DNA from: Tissierellia bacterium KA00581 | GTDB taxonomy: Bacteria > Bacillota > Clostridia > Tissierellales > Peptoniphilaceae | Length of the DNA stretch: 36,986 nt | Direction: 5' to 3' | Assembly (NCBI GenBank): GCA_001552895.1 | Contig: KQ959627.1 | Coordinates: forward strand, 3,513 to 40,498 | Part shown: piece by piece, positions 35,040 through 36,986 of the stretch | Numbering within the stretch: position 1 is the stretch's first letter | Layout of the letters: each line of letters starts with the position of its first letter | Position numbers and translations under genes: made by a program | Notes under the pieces: generated by a model | The model's input: only the letters and a program-made list of their open reading frames with translations | What the model was told of the DNA's origin: nothing | Databases searched by the model: none

Positions 35040-36233
35040 ATGGCTAAGCAAAAATTTGAAAGAACTAAACCACATGTTAATATCGGAACTATTGGTCACG
35101 TTGACCATGGTAAAACAACTTTAACTGCAGCTATCACTTTAGTATTAAATAAAAGATTTGGTACTGGTGAATTCGTTGATTATGCAAATATCGATAAAGC
35201 TCCAGAAGAAAGAGAAAGAGGAATTACTATTTCAACTTCACACGTTGAATATGAAACATCAAAAAGACACTATGCACACGTTGACTGTCCAGGACACGCT
35301 GACTATGTAAAGAACATGATTACAGGAGCAGCTCAAATGGATGGTGCTATCTTAGTAGTAAGTGCAGCAGATGGTCCAATGCCTCAAACAAGAGAACATA
35401 TATTACTTGCAAGACAAGTAGGTGTTCCAAAGATTGCTGTTTTCTTAAATAAAGAAGATCAAGTTGATGATCCAGAATTAATAGAACTTGTTGAAATGGA
35501 AGTTAGAGAATTATTAAATGAATATGAATATGATGGAGATAACACTCCAATCGTAGTTGGTTCAGCATTAAAAGCTCTTGAAGATCCAGATGGAGAATGG
35601 GGAGATAAGATTGTTAAATTAATGGAAGAAATTGATGAATATATCCCTGAACCAGTTAGAGATGTTGATCATCCATTCTTAATGCCAGTAGAAGATGTAT
35701 TCTCAATTACAGGTAGAGGAACTGTTGCTACAGGTAGAGTTGAAAAAGGTACAGTAAAAGTTCAAGATAACGTTGAATTAGTAGGATTAACAACTGAAAA
35801 GAGAACTGTTGTTGTAACTGGTGTTGAAATGTTTAAGAAGATGTTAGATGAAGCTGCTGCAGGGGATAACATCGGTGTTCTTCTAAGAGGAGTTCAAAGA
35901 AATGAAATCCAAAGAGGACAAGTACTTGCAAAACCTGGTACAATTCATCCACATACTAAATTTGAATCAGAAGTTTATGTATTAACTAAAGAAGAAGGTG
36001 GAAGACATACTCCATTCTTCTCAGGATACAGACCACAATTCTATTTTAGAACAACTGACGTAACAGGAAATATTCAATTAGAAGATGGCGTTGAAATGGT
36101 TATGCCTGGAGATAACGCTAAATTCATGATCGAATTAATCACTCCAATCGCAATTGATGAAGGTTTAAGATTTGCCATCAGAGAAGGCGGAAGAACAGTA
36201 GGTTCAGGAGTTGTTACAAAGATTTTAGGATAA
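35040..36233 (+). CDS. tuf: Elongation factor Tu
   Basis: EF-Tu delivers aminoacyl-tRNA to the ribosome. It shows GHVDHGKTT (G1), [13 protein letters not shown] (G3), NKED (G4 NKxD, with Glu where Cys or Val is common), and the domain II and III blocks [10 protein letters not shown] and [10 protein letters not shown]. Its 397 residues are normal. An AGGAGG site precedes the ATG. It closes the str operon and is followed by a terminator. Confidence 0.98.
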   Translation: MAKQKFERTKPHVNIGTIGHVDHGKTTLTAAITLVLNKRFGTGEFVDYANIDKAPEERERGITISTSHVEYETSKRHYAHVDCPGHADYVKNMITGAAQMDGAILVVSAADGPMPQTREHILLARQVGVPKIAVFLNKEDQVDDPELIELVEMEVRELLNEYEYDGDNTPIVVGSALKALEDPDGEWGDKIVKLMEEIDEYIPEPVRDVDHPFLMPVEDVFSITGRGTVATGRVEKGTVKVQDNVELVGLTTEKRTVVVTGVEMFKKMLDEAAAGDNIGVLLRGVQRNEIQRGQVLAKPGTIHPHTKFESEVYVLTKEEGGRHTPFFSGYRPQFYFRTTDVTGNIQLEDGVEMVMPGDNAKFMIELITPIAIDEGLRFAIREGGRTVGSGVVTKILG

Positions 36234-36260
36234 TTTTTTAAAATAAATTTAATTAAAATA

Positions 36261-36292
36261 AAAAAATCCACTAGAAATGGTGGATTTTTTTT
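36261..36292 (+). terminator. Terminator of the str operon
   Basis: AAAAAATCCAC and GTGGATTTTTT form an 11-pair stem around an eight-base loop, and the T run continues. Confidence 0.9.
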
Positions 36293-36378
36293 ATTTTATA
36301 AAAAATAGATGTATAAGTATAAAAATAGTAAATAGAGTAAGTTTTTATTTAGTTATAATTTTTAAAAATATTTTATAA

Positions 36379-36443
36379 TTTTATTTGTAAATATATTTTG
36401 TTATAATTTTATAAAATATTATTAAATATATTTACAAATAAAA
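36379..36443. repeat. Perfect 20-bp inverted repeat upstream of the exported HMA gene
   Basis: The arms lie at 36379-36398 and 36424-36443 and are exact complements, with 25 bases between them that contain a further small palindrome. The core of each arm is TTTGTAAATATATTT or its complement. The right arm contains the -35 box of the next gene. Confidence 0.85.
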
Positions 36444-36482
36444 TTTTTTATGTTAAAATATACATTGTGATATTACTTATCA
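36431..36482 (+). promoter_or_regulatory. Promoter of the exported HMA gene
   Basis: TTTACA (36431-36436) and TAAAAT (36454-36459) have a 17-base spacer, with TG one base before the -10. TGATA-TTACT-TATCA (36468-36482) can form a small stem at the expected transcript start. AAGGAG at 36511-36516 is the ribosome site. Confidence 0.7.
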
Positions 36483-36523
36483 ATTATAGTTTACATATTT
36501 TAATTTTATAAAGGAGATTTGTT

Positions 36524-36986
36524 ATGAAAAAGAGTAAAAAAATTGTAACACTTACGCTTTTATCTGCATTATTAGCTGTACCATTTATGATGGATAATGT
36601 AAATGCTAAAGAAGAAAACTCAGCTACTACAACTGTTAAAGAGGATAAAATAAGTGTAATTTATATTCCAAAGATGCATTGTAATATGTGTGCAAATATG
36701 ATAAGAGGTAAATTTCAAGATGAAAATGATATAAATGTTACTATAGATCTTGAAAATAAGAAAGTTACATTATCTAAGCCATTAACAAAAAAAGAAATAA
36801 GTGATATATTAGGTGATACATGGCCATATCAACTAACACCAGTTGTTAAAGAAGAACAAGCAAATATAGATACTATTTATGTTCCAAAGATGATGTGTGG
36901 TGGTTGTGAAAAATCAATAGTAGAATTATTTAATTCTATAGGTGTAAAAGCTACAGCAGATCATACAACAAAGAAAGTTGTTTTAG
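36524..36986 (+). CDS. Exported protein with tandem heavy-metal-associated (HMA) domains, partial
   Basis: The frame runs off the right edge after 154 codons. It starts with a signal peptide (residues 1-28, VNA before the cut). Two HMA-like units follow. The first (about 43-105) begins YIPKMHCNMC, with metal-binding Cys53 and Cys56. The second (from about 115) begins YVPKMMCGGC, with Cys125 and Cys128. Both fit the GMxCxxC metal site of copper chaperones and P-type ATPases, except that the Gly before Met is Lys here. Known HMA chaperones are mostly cytoplasmic; secretion suggests a role in binding metal outside the cell, which is inference. The gene has its own promoter, overlapped by a 20-bp inverted repeat. 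Its length and any further repeats lie outside the window. Confidence 0.82.
   Translation, partial: MKKSKKIVTLTLLSALLAVPFMMDNVNAKEENSATTTVKEDKISVIYIPKMHCNMCANMIRGKFQDENDINVTIDLENKKVTLSKPLTKKEISDILGDTWPYQLTPVVKEEQANIDTIYVPKMMCGGCEKSIVELFNSIGVKATADHTTKKVVL

Noticed and set aside
36292-36523. AT-rich palindromic region as a replication origin or transposon end
   Set aside because: No DnaA-box cluster, transposase or target duplication is visible; overlap with a well-spaced promoter makes an operator more likely.

Overview
The window looks like a chromosomal segment of a very AT-rich, low-GC anaerobic Gram-positive bacterium (Bacillota). The signs are a strong bias to AGA, GAA, AAA and ATA codons, AAGGAGG ribosome sites, sigma-A type promoters with 17-bp spacers, a T-box leader, RNase Y, and an Rnf complex in place of a respiratory chain. 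The gene set would suit a Tissierellia/Parvimonas-like oral or mucosal anaerobe. That placement is inference; no marker was compared with a database.

Layout. (1) 3-3830: the distal part of an rnf operon (D-G-E-A-B, rnfC presumably upstream), a membrane ferredoxin:NAD+ oxidoreductase that pumps ions. The rnfD frame is open to the left edge and carries five 39-bp tandem repeats coding for a Pro-Arg-Glu-Thr tract in front of the normal RnfD start. (2) 3979-9526: housekeeping genes: an MgtC-family membrane protein, a T-box-controlled tyrosyl-tRNA synthetase followed by uridine kinase, a YbaK deacylase and a MobA-like nucleotidyltransferase, then RNase Y from its own promoter. (3) 9571-13067: a convergent membrane glycerophosphodiester phosphodiesterase (minus strand) and a solitary polysaccharide flippase. 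(4) 13186-17567: a type III restriction-modification operon (mod-res). mod contains a run of eight G in an otherwise very AT-rich gene; loss or gain of one G stops translation at once, so this looks like a phase-variable methyltransferase. (5) 17839-24513: a giant secreted subtilisin-like protease with many C-terminal adhesion-type domains, interrupted by one in-frame TAA between the catalytic His and Ser. (6) 24567-27401, minus strand: nicotinate phosphoribosyltransferase and an AraC-type regulator with two HTH units. (7) 27735-28652: an exported protein with an internal duplication and a lipoprotein behind a consensus promoter with an operator-like palindrome. (8) 28841-31712: ornithine carbamoyltransferase, carbamate kinase and a DMT transporter (arginine/citrulline catabolism, without arcA or arcD here). 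(9) 31889-36233: the str operon rpsL-rpsG-fusA-tuf. (10) 36524 to the right edge: an exported protein with at least two heavy-metal-associated domains, behind a perfect 20-bp inverted repeat that overlaps its promoter.

The most promising items for follow-up are the G8 tract in mod (possible phasevarion), the RnfD repeat extension, the interrupted giant protease, the exported HMA-repeat protein with its large palindrome, and a recurring pattern in which several transcripts seem to begin with a small stem-loop at their 5' end. No rRNA, tRNA, CRISPR array or insertion sequence was seen.
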